Of a DNA stretch of 64,000 nucleotides, positions 54,472-63,109 are shown in pieces (position 1 is the stretch's first letter; each line of letters opens with the position of its first letter). Under the pieces are notes generated by a model. It did not search any database. It saw only the letters and a list, made by a program, of their open reading frames with translations, and was not told the DNA's origin. Origin of the DNA: Bacteroidaceae bacterium HV4-6-C5C (GTDB taxonomy: Bacteria; Bacteroidota; Bacteroidia; Bacteroidales; Bacteroidaceae); contig VOIU01000009.1 in assembly GCA_007896885.1 (NCBI GenBank), positions 1-64,000 of the forward strand, written 5' to 3'. The translations under genes and the position numbers were made by a program.

Positions 54472-56610
54472 ATGAAAATCACACTCATACGCACAAATGA
54501 GGAAACCGGCAAAGAGACTTTTATTACGGTGGAACCGGATGTGCTAATGGAAAAGCTGAAAACGGAAAACAAAGCGGGTCATGTTTCAGCTCTGCGCAAT
54601 CTTATCCCGCTCATCACAGGAACAATCGGCCATTATCAATACATCGACAGATTACCTCGTATTTGCCCCGCTGTGGAGTATGTCCACTCTAAAGAGAAAG
54701 AAAGGGTGCTGAGAAACTACAATGGATTGGTTCAGGTGGAAGTAAACAGCCTGGCAAACAGGGCTGAGGTGGAATTGGTAAAGAAACAGGCGGCTTTACT
54801 GCCACAGACATTTGCTGCTTTTTGTGGCAGCAGTGGACGAAGTGTCAAGATATGGACGCGTTTTGCTCTGCCGGATGGCAATCTGCCCAAACGGGAACGG
54901 GAGATCGGATTGTTTCACACTTTTGCTTATCGGCTGGCGGTGAATTGTTATCAACCGCTACTACCCTTCCCTATCACACTGAAAGAACCTTCGTACAAGC
55001 AGAGTTGCCGCATGTCGGTGGATGAAAGGTTATACTATAATCCTACCGCAGCACCTTTTTGTCTGGAGCAGCCGCATGAGGTGCAGGATGAAGCAACTTT
55101 CAGGCAACGGAGGCAGGCGGAAAAGAACCCGTTGCTACGCATGGAGCCGGGGTATAAGACGTCGGATACTCTTGCGTTACTTTTTGAAGCGGCACTGGAT
55201 AGGACTTTCAGCGAACTAACGGATTGGAAGCGGGGTGATGATCTGCGTATAATGCTGGTGCACTTAGCCGAGCATTGTTACAGGGCGGGAATACCCGAGG
55301 AAGAAGCAGTGCGGCAGACGTTAATGCATTATTATCGGGAAGCGGATGAGCCTGTGGTACGTGCAACGTTGCACAATCTATACAGGGAATGCAAGGGTCT
55401 GGGAAGCCGCACCAGCATGACAAATGAGCAGGAGACGGCTTTCAAACTGGAAGAGTTCATGAACAGGCGTTATGAGTTTCGTTATAACACGGTGTTGGGG
55501 GAATTGGAATACCGCCAACGCGACTCTATACATTTTCATTTCCGCGCTGCCGATCAACGGGTTAAAAGCAGTGTCGCACTCAATGCGTTGAAAGAGGGCA
55601 TAAAGGTATGGGACAGGGATGTGGCACGTTATCTTACTTCGGATTATATTCCGCTCTACAATCCTGTGGAGGAGTATCTGAATGATAGCGGTCGCTGGGA
55701 CGGTAAAGATCGCATCCGTGCTTTTGCCGATCTGGTTCCTTGCGGGAATCCGCATTGGCGGGAGTTGTTTTATCGTTGGTTTCTCAGCATGGTGGCGCAT
55801 TGGATGAACATGGATAAACAGCACGGTAATAATACTTCGCCTTTACTTGTCGGGGAACAGGGGTATAGGAAGTCGACCTTCTGTCGTATCTTGCTGCCTC
55901 CCGAGCTGCGGTTCGGCTATACGGACAGCATCGACTTTAAAAGTAAACAGGATGCGGAACGTAGCTTAGGGCGTTTTTTCTTAATCAATATTGATGAGTT
56001 CGACCAGATCAGCCTCAACCAACAGGGGTTTCTGAAGCATCTGTTGCAAAAGCCTGTCGCTAATCTGCGTAAGCCTTATGGGACGGTGATAGAGGAAGTT
56101 CGGCGTTACGCGTCATTTATCGGCACAAGCAATCAGAAGGATTTACTGACTGATCCTTCGGGCAGCCGGCGTTTCATCTGCATCGAGGTGACGGCTCCTA
56201 TCCGCACGAATGTGACGATAAACTATCGTCAGCTTTATGCACAGGCTATGGAGGCTATCGCAAAGGGTGAGCGTTACTGGTTGGACGATAGTGACGAGGC
56301 TATTCTTAAGGAGAGCAATCGCGAGTTTGAGCAACCGACTCCGTTGGAACAGCTTTTCTTATGTCACTTCCGTGCTGCGGAAGCGGATGAAGAGGGAGCA
56401 TGGATGACTCCTATGGAGATTCTGTGTTTTCTACAGACAAAGACCAGAGATAAGATTACACTGGGCAAAGCTTCTTTTTTCGGGCGCTCGCTCCGAAAGC
56501 TCGACATTGACAGCAGGAGGCGAAAAAGGGGCACGGAATATCATGTGATGAACATTGCGGAGGCCAACAAGGTGGCTTTCGGACGGAATAGTACGGCAAC
56601 AGCATCTTGA
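54472..56610 (+). CDS. VirE-like primase/superfamily-3 helicase with BT4734-type N-terminus
   Basis: 712 aa. The N-terminal part (residues about 40-170; HVSALRNLIPLITGTIGHYQYIDRLPRICPAVEY, then GLVQVEVNSLA and SGRSVKIWTRFALPDG) is the BT4734/primase-like domain common in Bacteroides VirE proteins. The C-terminal part has a helicase core: LVGEQGYRKSTFCRILLP (about 457-474, Walker A GxxGxxKST), FFLINIDEFDQI (Walker B), and IGTSNQKDLLTDPSGSRRFICIEV (motif C/arginine finger region). Such genes occur in mobile elements as replication-type functions. The start is fixed by AAAGGAG at 54454..54460. Its leader is repeat copy 3. Confidence 0.87.
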   Translation: MKITLIRTNEETGKETFITVEPDVLMEKLKTENKAGHVSALRNLIPLITGTIGHYQYIDRLPRICPAVEYVHSKEKERVLRNYNGLVQVEVNSLANRAEVELVKKQAALLPQTFAAFCGSSGRSVKIWTRFALPDGNLPKREREIGLFHTFAYRLAVNCYQPLLPFPITLKEPSYKQSCRMSVDERLYYNPTAAPFCLEQPHEVQDEATFRQRRQAEKNPLLRMEPGYKTSDTLALLFEAALDRTFSELTDWKRGDDLRIMLVHLAEHCYRAGIPEEEAVRQTLMHYYREADEPVVRATLHNLYRECKGLGSRTSMTNEQETAFKLEEFMNRRYEFRYNTVLGELEYRQRDSIHFHFRAADQRVKSSVALNALKEGIKVWDRDVARYLTSDYIPLYNPVEEYLNDSGRWDGKDRIRAFADLVPCGNPHWRELFYRWFLSMVAHWMNMDKQHGNNTSPLLVGEQGYRKSTFCRILLPPELRFGYTDSIDFKSKQDAERSLGRFFLINIDEFDQISLNQQGFLKHLLQKPVANLRKPYGTVIEEVRRYASFIGTSNQKDLLTDPSGSRRFICIEVTAPIRTNVTINYRQLYAQAMEAIAKGERYWLDDSDEAILKESNREFEQPTPLEQLFLCHFRAAEADEEGAWMTPMEILCFLQTKTRDKITLGKASFFGRSLRKLDIDSRRRKRGTEYHVMNIAEANKVAFGRNSTATAS

Positions 56611-56655
56611 TAGGAGCTAATTGGAACAGGATATCCGGTGCAAAATGACAATAAA

Positions 56656-56687
56656 TTTGTTTCGGCTTGGGGTTTGCATTATTTTTG
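56656..56687 (+). promoter_or_regulatory. Promoter of tex
   Basis: TTTG at 56656..56659, a 20-bp spacer, and TATTTTTG at 56680..56687 reproduce the full Bacteroides -33/-7 consensus, about 50 bp before the ATG at 56737. Confidence 0.7.
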
Positions 56688-56736
56688 CAGCGTATTAGAA
56701 CGAAATAACGTATTGAACTTATTATAAAAACGAACG

Positions 56737-58866
56737 ATGATGGAATTATTCCACAAATTTATATCACAGGCTACCGGCATTTCAGAAAGGCAGATAGCCC
56801 GTACACTTGAACTGCTGAATGATGGGGCTACCATCCCTTTTATCAGCCGTTACCGTAAAGAGGTGACGGGAGGTCTCGACGAGGTGCAGATAGAGGAGAT
56901 AAAGAACCAACATGAAAAGTTAAGCGAAACGGCGAAACGAAAGGAAACAATAGTCAAGACGATCAACGAGCAGGGGAAAATGACTGCCGAGCTGCAAAAG
57001 CGTATCGACGAGACGTGGGATAACACCGTACTAGAAGATATCTACTTGCCGTATAAGCCCAAGAGAAAAACCAGAGCGGAAGCTGCCCGCCAAAAGGGGT
57101 TGGAGCCATTGGCTACTTTACTCTTCCTGCAAAGGGAAGCGGAACCGGAAAGGCGTGCATCGGCTTATGTGAAAGGAGACGTGAAAGACGTGGAGGATGC
57201 CATAAAGGGTGCACAGGATATTATTGCAGAGCAGGTCAGCGAAGATGAACAGGCGCGAAATATTGTCCGCTTTGCTTTTGGGCGACAAGCGATGATCAGT
57301 TCGAAAGTGGTAAAGGGCAAGGAAGAGGAAGCTGCCAAGTATCGCGATTATTTTGATTTCAGTGAACCGCTGAAGCGTTGTTCTTCGCATCGTTTATTGG
57401 CAATACGGCGTGGTGAGGCTGAAGGTTTGCTAAAAGTTACCATCAGTCCGGATGATAGTGAATGTACGGAAAAGCTCGAACGGAAGTTTGTGCGTGGAAA
57501 CGGTGCATGCAGTCGTTATGTGGCTGAGGCTGTACAGGATGCTTACAAGCGCCTATTGAAACCTTCCATTGAAACGGAAGCGGCTTCGGGAAGTAAGGAG
57601 AAAGCGGACGAAGAAGCGATAAAGGTGTTCGTACAGAATTTGAGGCAGCTTTTGCTGGCTCCGCCTTTGGGACAGAAGTCTGTGATGGGTGTCGACCCGG
57701 GCTTCCGTACCGGATGTAAGGTGGTCTGCCTCGACGAACAGGGTGATTTGAAGCATAATGAGAATATCTATCCTCATCCTCCGGTATGCAAGGTGGCTGA
57801 GGCGATAGCCAAGATACAGAATATGGTGGAGACTTACCACATAGACGCCATAGCGGTAGGTAACGGGACGGCAAGTCGCGAGACGGAGGAGTTCCTTAAA
57901 AAGATAACTTTCCGCAGACCGATTCAGGTATTTGTGGTGAGCGAACAGGGGGCTTCCATTTATTCGGCTTCGAAGATTGCCCGTGATGAATTTCCGGAGT
58001 ACGACGTGACGGTTCGTGGAGCGGTGTCCATCGGAAGACGTTTGGTTGATCCGCTTGCCGAGTTGGTTAAGATTGATCCGAAATCTATCGGCGTGGGGCA
58101 ATATCAGCATGATGTTGATCAGACAAAATTGAAGAAGTCACTGGATCAGACCGTGGAGAACAGCGTGAACCTTGTAGGGGTGAACTTGAATACGGCAAGC
58201 AGTCATTTGCTGACTTATATTTCGGGATTGGGACCGCAGCTGGCTCAGAACATCACAAATTACAGAACGGAAAACGGTGCTTTTTCTTCCCGAAAGGAGC
58301 TGATGAAGGTGCCACGAATGGGGGCGAAAGCTTTTGAGCAATGTGCGGGTTTTCTTCGTATTCCGCAAGCAAAGAATCCGTTGGATAACACGGCGGTACA
58401 TCCCGAGAGTTACGGCATCGTAGAGCAGATGGCAAAAGATTTGGGATGTAAGATCGATGAACTAATTGCCGACAAGGAGTTAAGGCAGAAGATTAAACTG
58501 GAGAAGTACCTCACTCCTACCGTGGGTATGCCTACCCTGAAAGATATTATGCAGGAATTGGAAAAGCCAGGACGGGATCCGAGAGGGCCAATCAAGTTCT
58601 TTGAGTTCGACAAGAATGTACGCACCATTGATGATTTGCACGAAGGCATGGAGTTGCCGGGTATTGTGGGTAACATTACCAATTTCGGGGCTTTTGTGGA
58701 TATCGGCATTAAAGAGAACGGCTTAATCCATCTCTCACAACTGGCGGATCGTTATATATCCGATCCGAATGAGGTCGTTGCCATCCACCAGCATGTGCAG
58801 GTACGTGTACTCGATGTGGATAAGGATCGTAAACGTATCGCACTAAAGCTGGTTGGCGTGGATTAG
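56737..58866 (+). CDS. tex: Tex family RNA-binding transcription accessory protein
   Basis: 709 aa, near the usual length (700-780). The Tex N-terminal helical domain begins ISERQIARTLELLNDGATIPFISRYRKEVTGGLDEVQI. YqgF-like nuclease fold: SVMGVDPGFRTGCKVVCLDEQG. Helix-hairpin-helix: LNTASSHLLTYISGLGPQLAQNIT with GAFSSRKELMKVPRMGAKAFEQCAGFLRI. A single S1 domain ends the protein (GIVGNITNFGAFVDIGIKENGLIHLSQLA). Tex binds nucleic acids and affects transcription and stress survival. It converges on thiD with a gap of 23 bp. Confidence 0.96.
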   Translation: MMELFHKFISQATGISERQIARTLELLNDGATIPFISRYRKEVTGGLDEVQIEEIKNQHEKLSETAKRKETIVKTINEQGKMTAELQKRIDETWDNTVLEDIYLPYKPKRKTRAEAARQKGLEPLATLLFLQREAEPERRASAYVKGDVKDVEDAIKGAQDIIAEQVSEDEQARNIVRFAFGRQAMISSKVVKGKEEEAAKYRDYFDFSEPLKRCSSHRLLAIRRGEAEGLLKVTISPDDSECTEKLERKFVRGNGACSRYVAEAVQDAYKRLLKPSIETEAASGSKEKADEEAIKVFVQNLRQLLLAPPLGQKSVMGVDPGFRTGCKVVCLDEQGDLKHNENIYPHPPVCKVAEAIAKIQNMVETYHIDAIAVGNGTASRETEEFLKKITFRRPIQVFVVSEQGASIYSASKIARDEFPEYDVTVRGAVSIGRRLVDPLAELVKIDPKSIGVGQYQHDVDQTKLKKSLDQTVENSVNLVGVNLNTASSHLLTYISGLGPQLAQNITNYRTENGAFSSRKELMKVPRMGAKAFEQCAGFLRIPQAKNPLDNTAVHPESYGIVEQMAKDLGCKIDELIADKELRQKIKLEKYLTPTVGMPTLKDIMQELEKPGRDPRGPIKFFEFDKNVRTIDDLHEGMELPGIVGNITNFGAFVDIGIKENGLIHLSQLADRYISDPNEVVAIHQHVQVRVLDVDKDRKRIALKLVGVD

Positions 58867-58889
58867 CAAGGAGAGTTTACCTTAACTTA

Positions 58890-59702
58890 TCATTCCCAGA
58901 ATTTGAAGAAATGATGAACCGGGCCGTGCCCTTTGCCTATTTCATAGTCGGAGCCTGCCTTTATGGCTTCCACCATATATTCTTTGGCTTTGATCACGGC
59001 ATCGGTAAGCGGCAGACCATGTGCAAGGAATGAGGTGACAGCGGACGAGAAGGTACAGCCTGTGCCATGTGTATTTAGCGTATCAATACGTTCGGACTTT
59101 AATTGCACAATCTCATCGGTCTCGGCATTATAAAAGATATCCACCAATTCTTTTTCGGTAAGGTGTCCGGCTTTCAACAGCACGGATACCGCACCTCCTG
59201 CCGAAAGGTCTTTCACGACAAGCGGCAGATCGGCCTGACAGGTGATCTTTCTACCCAACAGGATTTCCGCTTCGGGTATGTTGGGAGTAATGACACGGAC
59301 AAAGGGTATCAGTTCTTTTTTCAAGGTATCTATCGCTTCATCTTCGAGCAACTTATCACCTGAAGTCGCCACCATTACGGGGTCGAGTACAATGTTCCGG
59401 ATATCATAATTAGCCAGGGTTTCTTTTACCGCCAGGATAAGTTCGGACGAATGAAGCATGCCTATCTTTATGGCATCGGCACCAATATCGTCGAGTACCG
59501 ACTTGATTTGTCCGGTGACGAAAAGCACCGGAACGGGATGCACTCCCGTCACTCCGACTGTATTTTCGTCGACGACTGCAACAATCGCCGTCGCTCCATA
59601 ACAACCGCAGGCAGAGAAAGTCTTCAAATCGGCTTGTATCCCTGCTCCGCCACTCGGATCACTCCCCGCTATGCTTAATGCTCTTTTATATTGCTTTTTC
59701 AT
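58890..59702 (-). CDS. thiD: Hydroxymethylpyrimidine/phosphomethylpyrimidine kinase
   Basis: 270 aa. ThiD phosphorylates HMP and then HMP-P with ATP to give HMP-PP for thiamine synthesis. Motifs: ALSIAGSDPSGGAGIQADLKTF at the N-terminus (substrate loop), IKIGML, LDPVMVATSGDKLL, TPNIPEAEILLG, and the anion-hole/ATP motif THGTGCTFSSAVTSFLAHG. It is the last gene of the riboswitch-controlled operon, 19 bp beyond tenA. The sequence reads as an intact enzyme. Confidence 0.97.
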   Translation of the reverse strand: MKKQYKRALSIAGSDPSGGAGIQADLKTFSACGCYGATAIVAVVDENTVGVTGVHPVPVLFVTGQIKSVLDDIGADAIKIGMLHSSELILAVKETLANYDIRNIVLDPVMVATSGDKLLEDEAIDTLKKELIPFVRVITPNIPEAEILLGRKITCQADLPLVVKDLSAGGAVSVLLKAGHLTEKELVDIFYNAETDEIVQLKSERIDTLNTHGTGCTFSSAVTSFLAHGLPLTDAVIKAKEYMVEAIKAGSDYEIGKGHGPVHHFFKFWE

Positions 59703-59721
59703 TTGTTTTCGGACTTTTTAG

Positions 59722-60375
59722 TTAGACATTCCATTGTTCCTCTCTATACGCGCTATCCCAAAATAGCCACTCCATCTTTGAGCACATCACAAAAGAACGG
59801 GTCATTGCGTCTCTTTGTTCCGGGGTACATTTCGCGGCATATTCGTCGCAAATGGAGATTGCCAGATTGACTGAATCTTCAAACTCTTCCCCACCATAGG
59901 TATTAATCCATTCCTGATAAGGATTTCCTTGTTTTATCTGATTCTTGAGAATGTGGTCGCCGACCTTTTTGTAAATCCAGAAACATGGAAGCACGGAAGC
60001 CAGAATGACTTCGACGGGAGCACTTCCCATCTGACGGTGCAAATAGGAGGTGTAGAGCAGGCAACTGGGTGATGCTTCTACGGAAGCATTTTTATCCGCC
60101 CCGGCAAGAAAAGATTCGTGCAATGCTTTCTCCACGGAAACGCTTTCGCCGGCAAAGCTTAGAAAAGCTTTCATGTGCTCGGGGCAACTGACACGTGAAG
60201 CGATTCCTGCAAGGACTTTTCCGTATTCGGACAGGTAGAGGGCATCTTGCCGGATATAAAAGATGAACTTTTCTTTAGGCAAACGGCCATCGGTAAGTTC
60301 TTTGATAAATGCTAAATCCAATATGTTCGCATAGATGGATTCGATTGCCGTCCATGCTTCTTCACTCCATTTCAT
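59722..60375 (-). CDS. tenA: Thiaminase II/TenA-family aminopyrimidine aminohydrolase
   Basis: 217 aa, full length. TenA salvages HMP from degraded thiamine by hydrolysing aminopyrimidine products. Active-site Cys131 is in SVLPCFWIYKKVGD, so this is the Cys-containing class. Other marks: FIFYIRQDALYLSEYGKVLA (binding helix), PSCLLYTSYL, and the acidic C-terminal stretch. Its start overlaps the thiE end by 4 bp. Its place between thiE and thiD fits salvage of HMP. Confidence 0.95.
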   Translation of the reverse strand: MKWSEEAWTAIESIYANILDLAFIKELTDGRLPKEKFIFYIRQDALYLSEYGKVLAGIASRVSCPEHMKAFLSFAGESVSVEKALHESFLAGADKNASVEASPSCLLYTSYLHRQMGSAPVEVILASVLPCFWIYKKVGDHILKNQIKQGNPYQEWINTYGGEEFEDSVNLAISICDEYAAKCTPEQRDAMTRSFVMCSKMEWLFWDSAYREEQWNV

Positions 60376-61016
60376 AACTTATTTGATTTTAAAGTATTGA
60401 CAATATTTCGTAGTTCGTTTGCTGCTTCCCGGGGTTGAGGTGCCGACATAATCGCTGAAACGACGGATATTCCATCGGCTCCCGCGGCAATGACCACGCC
60501 TGCATTATGGCTATTTATACCGCCAATCCCTACACTGGGATGACGACTGATGCGACTAATCTCACGAATGCCTTCGAGCCCCAAAGCCGGTGCGGTGTCG
60601 GTTTTTGTCGGCGTGCCGAATACCGGCGAAATGCCTATATAGTCGACATCGAGAGCATTGGCATCAAGGGTGTCTTGCACCGATTCCACCGAAAGCCCGA
60701 TGATTTTATCCTTACCAAACAGCCTGCGGACAATGTCATAAGGCAAATCGGTCTGACCGATATGCAGCCCGTCGGCATCACAAGCCATCGCGATATCCAG
60801 TCTGTCATTAATGATAAGGGGCACGCCATAGGGCTTCAGGCATTTCTTCAACCGGACTGCTTCTTCATAGAACATCTTGCCGGAGCAGTTCTTTTCGCGA
60901 AGTTGTACCATGGTCACTCCGCCTTCAACAGCCTCCATGACGACTGATTCCAGAGAACGACCTAAGGACAGGTCACGATCGGTGACAAGGTACAGGCTCA
61001 AATCAAACGTTTTCAT
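60372..61016 (-). CDS. thiE: Thiamine-phosphate synthase
   Basis: 214 aa. ThiE joins HMP-PP and hydroxyethylthiazole phosphate to make thiamine monophosphate. TIM-barrel motifs: LYLVTDRDLSLG, GGVTMVQLREKNCSGK, LIINDRLDIAMACDADGLHIGQTDLP, IIGLSVES, DYIGISPVFGTPTKTDTAPALGLEG and VGIGGINSHN, all with the residues known to bind substrate. Overlaps both neighbours by 4 bp (thiM upstream, tenA downstream), indicating translational coupling. Confidence 0.97.
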   Translation of the reverse strand: MKTFDLSLYLVTDRDLSLGRSLESVVMEAVEGGVTMVQLREKNCSGKMFYEEAVRLKKCLKPYGVPLIINDRLDIAMACDADGLHIGQTDLPYDIVRRLFGKDKIIGLSVESVQDTLDANALDVDYIGISPVFGTPTKTDTAPALGLEGIREISRISRHPSVGIGGINSHNAGVVIAAGADGISVVSAIMSAPQPREAANELRNIVNTLKSNKL

Positions 61017-61819
61017 AGCTCCTCCGTTTGTTTTAATTTAGCCGAAACCGTATCGATGGTTATGTTACACAGCTCATCGAGAAAGTTCATTTGTAGTGAA
61101 CCGTTTCCACGGGATTGCGCCGCTGCTATTTCGCCTGCAATGCCCATAATTACCATGGCATGCGTGGAGGCTTCCATCATATTGGGGTTAACAGCTGCAA
61201 AAGCTCCTGTTATAGCAGTGGCGGTGCATCCCATGCCGGTGACTTTTGCCATCATACGGCTTCCATTGCATACGGTTTCCACCATTTTACCATCGGTGAT
61301 ATAGTCGGTCTCGCCACTGATGACCACTACAACTCCCGTCTGTAAAGCCAGTTCTTTTGCCGAAGCTAAAGCGGAATGGGAAGCTTCGGTGCTATCAACT
61401 CCTTTTGTCTGTACGCCGGCATTCCGTAAAGCCATGATCTCAGAAGCATTTCCCCTGATAACGGAGGGACGGCATTCTTCGAGTATTCTCCAACAAACAG
61501 TTGTCCGGTAGCTAGTGGCACCTGCACCTACGGGATCGAATATTACGGGTATCTTTCTTTCGGTGGCTTTTTTACCCGCTATTATCATAGCCTCCACCCA
61601 ACTCTGCTCGAGCGTGCCGATATTGAGAACTAGCGAAGAGGCCAGCCCTGCCATCTCTCCCACTTCATCCAGTGCATGGGCCATCACAGGAGAGGCACCA
61701 ATAGCCAATAGTGCATTAGCGGTATTGTTCATCACTACATAATTGGTTATATTATGAACCAATGGCGATTTTTGTCTGATAAGTTCCAGATCTCTTTCAA
61801 GGTTTCTTAAGTTGATCAT
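61013..61819 (-). CDS. thiM: Hydroxyethylthiazole kinase
   Basis: 268 aa. ThiM phosphorylates hydroxyethylthiazole for thiamine salvage. Motifs: SPLVHNITNYVVMNNTANALLAIGASPVM at the N-terminus, LVLNIGTL, PVIFDPVGAGATSYRT, IRGNASEIMAL, and the C-terminal catalytic GMGCTATAITGAFAAV. It is the first gene after the TPP riboswitch. Because thiC, thiG and thiH are absent from this block, it is a salvage-type operon; de novo genes may lie elsewhere. Confidence 0.97.
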   Translation of the reverse strand: MINLRNLERDLELIRQKSPLVHNITNYVVMNNTANALLAIGASPVMAHALDEVGEMAGLASSLVLNIGTLEQSWVEAMIIAGKKATERKIPVIFDPVGAGATSYRTTVCWRILEECRPSVIRGNASEIMALRNAGVQTKGVDSTEASHSALASAKELALQTGVVVVISGETDYITDGKMVETVCNGSRMMAKVTGMGCTATAITGAFAAVNPNMMEASTHAMVIMGIAGEIAAAQSRGNGSLQMNFLDELCNITIDTVSAKLKQTEEL

Positions 61820-61873
61820 AAATATAAAGTATTAAAGAAAAAAAGCCTTGCCGGTAGTGGGTTGAAGAGCTTA

Positions 61874-61907
61874 CAAAAAAAGCCACTTCGCAATGCGAAA
61901 CGGCTTC
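61874..61907 (-). terminator. Terminator hairpin of the TPP riboswitch
   Basis: On the minus strand AGCCGTTTCGC pairs with GCGAAGTGGCT around ATT, and seven T follow. It lies between the THI-box and thiM, as the expression platform that stops transcription when TPP is bound. Confidence 0.85.
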
Positions 61908-61954
61908 AACTCTCATGCTATGGAGATAGTACAATGATTCTGAAGTAAGAACCG

Positions 61955-62030
61955 TTTCCCTACGATGTCAATTACAACATATCAGGTTCAAGGGTATAAT
62001 CTCAGCTCCTTATAGGAACACCCCTAACAG
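61955..62030 (-). ncRNA. TPP riboswitch aptamer (THI-box)
   Basis: The minus strand carries AGGGGTG, then GGAGCTGAGA, ACCCTTGAACCTGAT and a final CGTAGGGAA, which together form the core of the thiamine-pyrophosphate aptamer. A short stem (P3-like) separates the two halves. It is followed by the terminator hairpin and the thiM-thiE-tenA-thiD operon, so excess thiamine pyrophosphate should shut the operon off. Confidence 0.95.
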
Positions 62031-62038
62031 CAATGGTA

Positions 62039-62068
62039 CAAAAGTATGAATAATAACGGAGAAGCAAA
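62039..62068 (-). promoter_or_regulatory. Promoter of the thiamine operon
   Basis: TACTTTTG (62039..62046) with TTTG at 62065..62068 and an 18-bp spacer forms a near-canonical Bacteroides promoter just upstream of the aptamer. Confidence 0.7.
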
Positions 62069-62092
62069 GAACTTTTCCGAATAAAAGCGGAG

Positions 62093-62977
62093 TTACTCTT
62101 TTCTTCTGTGTTGGGTAAACCAAAGTACTCCGATTAAAATCGCAATTAATACGGTGCAGATAATAGAACCTTCAAAGCCGAAGTCCCCGCCGTTCAATAT
62201 ACTTTTAGTCGGGAGGTTAAGGGTCAACAGTGTCTTGTCAAAATCAGCTCCGCTGACCTCAAATCCTAGCACGGGGCCCTGCAGCCAGTTCCAGAACAGA
62301 TGTAAGGAGATGGGAAACCATAAGTTGCGGGTATAGATATACATAAATCCTAAAAGCAATCCGGCCAACAGAATATTGATAAACGGAAGCATTGAAAAAT
62401 TGGGATTAAAGAGATGCAATATGGAAAATAAGAAAGCGGATAAAAACAATGCCAGATATTTATTCATTCCGGAATTCAACAAACGGCCTAATACAAATCC
62501 ACGCACACAGATTTCTTCGGTTATGGCAACCAGCAACATCAATCCCCACGAAAGGACGAGACCTCCCAAATCAAACCCTACTTTTATAACCCTAATTTCA
62601 CCCAGCATCCATAATATACCGAATCCAATGGCATAGAGCGCAAAAGCGACCATACCGCCCCAAAAGATATCTTTCCCGCGCCCTTTAATGGACAAGCCTA
62701 AACTGATGAATGGTAATTTTTCCCAATGACAAAGAATGATATAGGCAGACACACACGTACCGATAAGCATTGCGATCTCTTGCAGATAATGAAAGAGTAC
62801 CCAGCCGCCAAATACCGGGGATAGATTGACAAGCACCATCAACAATGCGGAGAAAACACCGGATACGATGAGCATTATTATAAGAAAAGCGATGATCTTA
62901 GCTGCTGCCATAAGGTAGGGTTTCCCTTTATTTTCCTTAGCGATTGGTGCGGTGTTTTGGTTAAATTCTTCCATCAT
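62093..62977 (-). CDS. CPBP family intramembrane metalloprotease
   Basis: 294 aa with about eight hydrophobic segments. The family signature EEICVRGFVLGRLL (about 159-172) holds the metal-ligand Glu pair and Arg. A second motif, SILHLFNPNFSMLPFINILLAGLLLGFMY, has the His, and ISLHLFWNWLQG supplies the third. CPBP (CAAX-protease-like) proteins cleave membrane peptides in the inner membrane, and some process bacteriocins or prenylated peptides. No partner gene lies beside it, so the substrate is open. Its own promoter precedes it (TATTTTTG, 63030..63037). Confidence 0.93.
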   Translation of the reverse strand: MMEEFNQNTAPIAKENKGKPYLMAAAKIIAFLIIMLIVSGVFSALLMVLVNLSPVFGGWVLFHYLQEIAMLIGTCVSAYIILCHWEKLPFISLGLSIKGRGKDIFWGGMVAFALYAIGFGILWMLGEIRVIKVGFDLGGLVLSWGLMLLVAITEEICVRGFVLGRLLNSGMNKYLALFLSAFLFSILHLFNPNFSMLPFINILLAGLLLGFMYIYTRNLWFPISLHLFWNWLQGPVLGFEVSGADFDKTLLTLNLPTKSILNGGDFGFEGSIICTVLIAILIGVLWFTQHRRKE

Positions 62978-63029
62978 TCAGTATAAATTAGTAGTATATA
63001 TTATTGTTCTATTATGTTAAATAGAATAG

Positions 63030-63037
63030 CAAAAATA
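63030..63037 (-). promoter_or_regulatory. -7 promoter element of the CPBP gene
   Basis: TATTTTTG on the minus strand matches TAnnTTTG, about 53 bp before the ATG at 62977. Confidence 0.45.
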
Positions 63038-63079
63038 CCTATAAAAATGAAAAGAACGAAGATAATTGCTCAAAATCCG

Positions 63080-63087
63080 TATATTTG
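63080..63087 (+). promoter_or_regulatory. -7 promoter element of the BspA-like gene
   Basis: TATATTTG matches TAnnTTTG, 22 bp before the ATG at 63110. Confidence 0.5.
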
Positions 63088-63109
63088 TGTAAACATATCT
63101 ACGACAGCT

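Noticed and set aside
54315..54500. Plus-strand 61-codon frame across repeat copy 3
   Set aside because: It overlaps both the hipA relic and the VirE-like start in another frame, and its sequence is only the translated repeat.
57553..58110. Minus-strand open frame of 185 codons inside tex
   Set aside because: It lies antisense to the YqgF/HhH region of Tex, which is plainly coding, and the product is Arg/His-rich with no recognisable motif.
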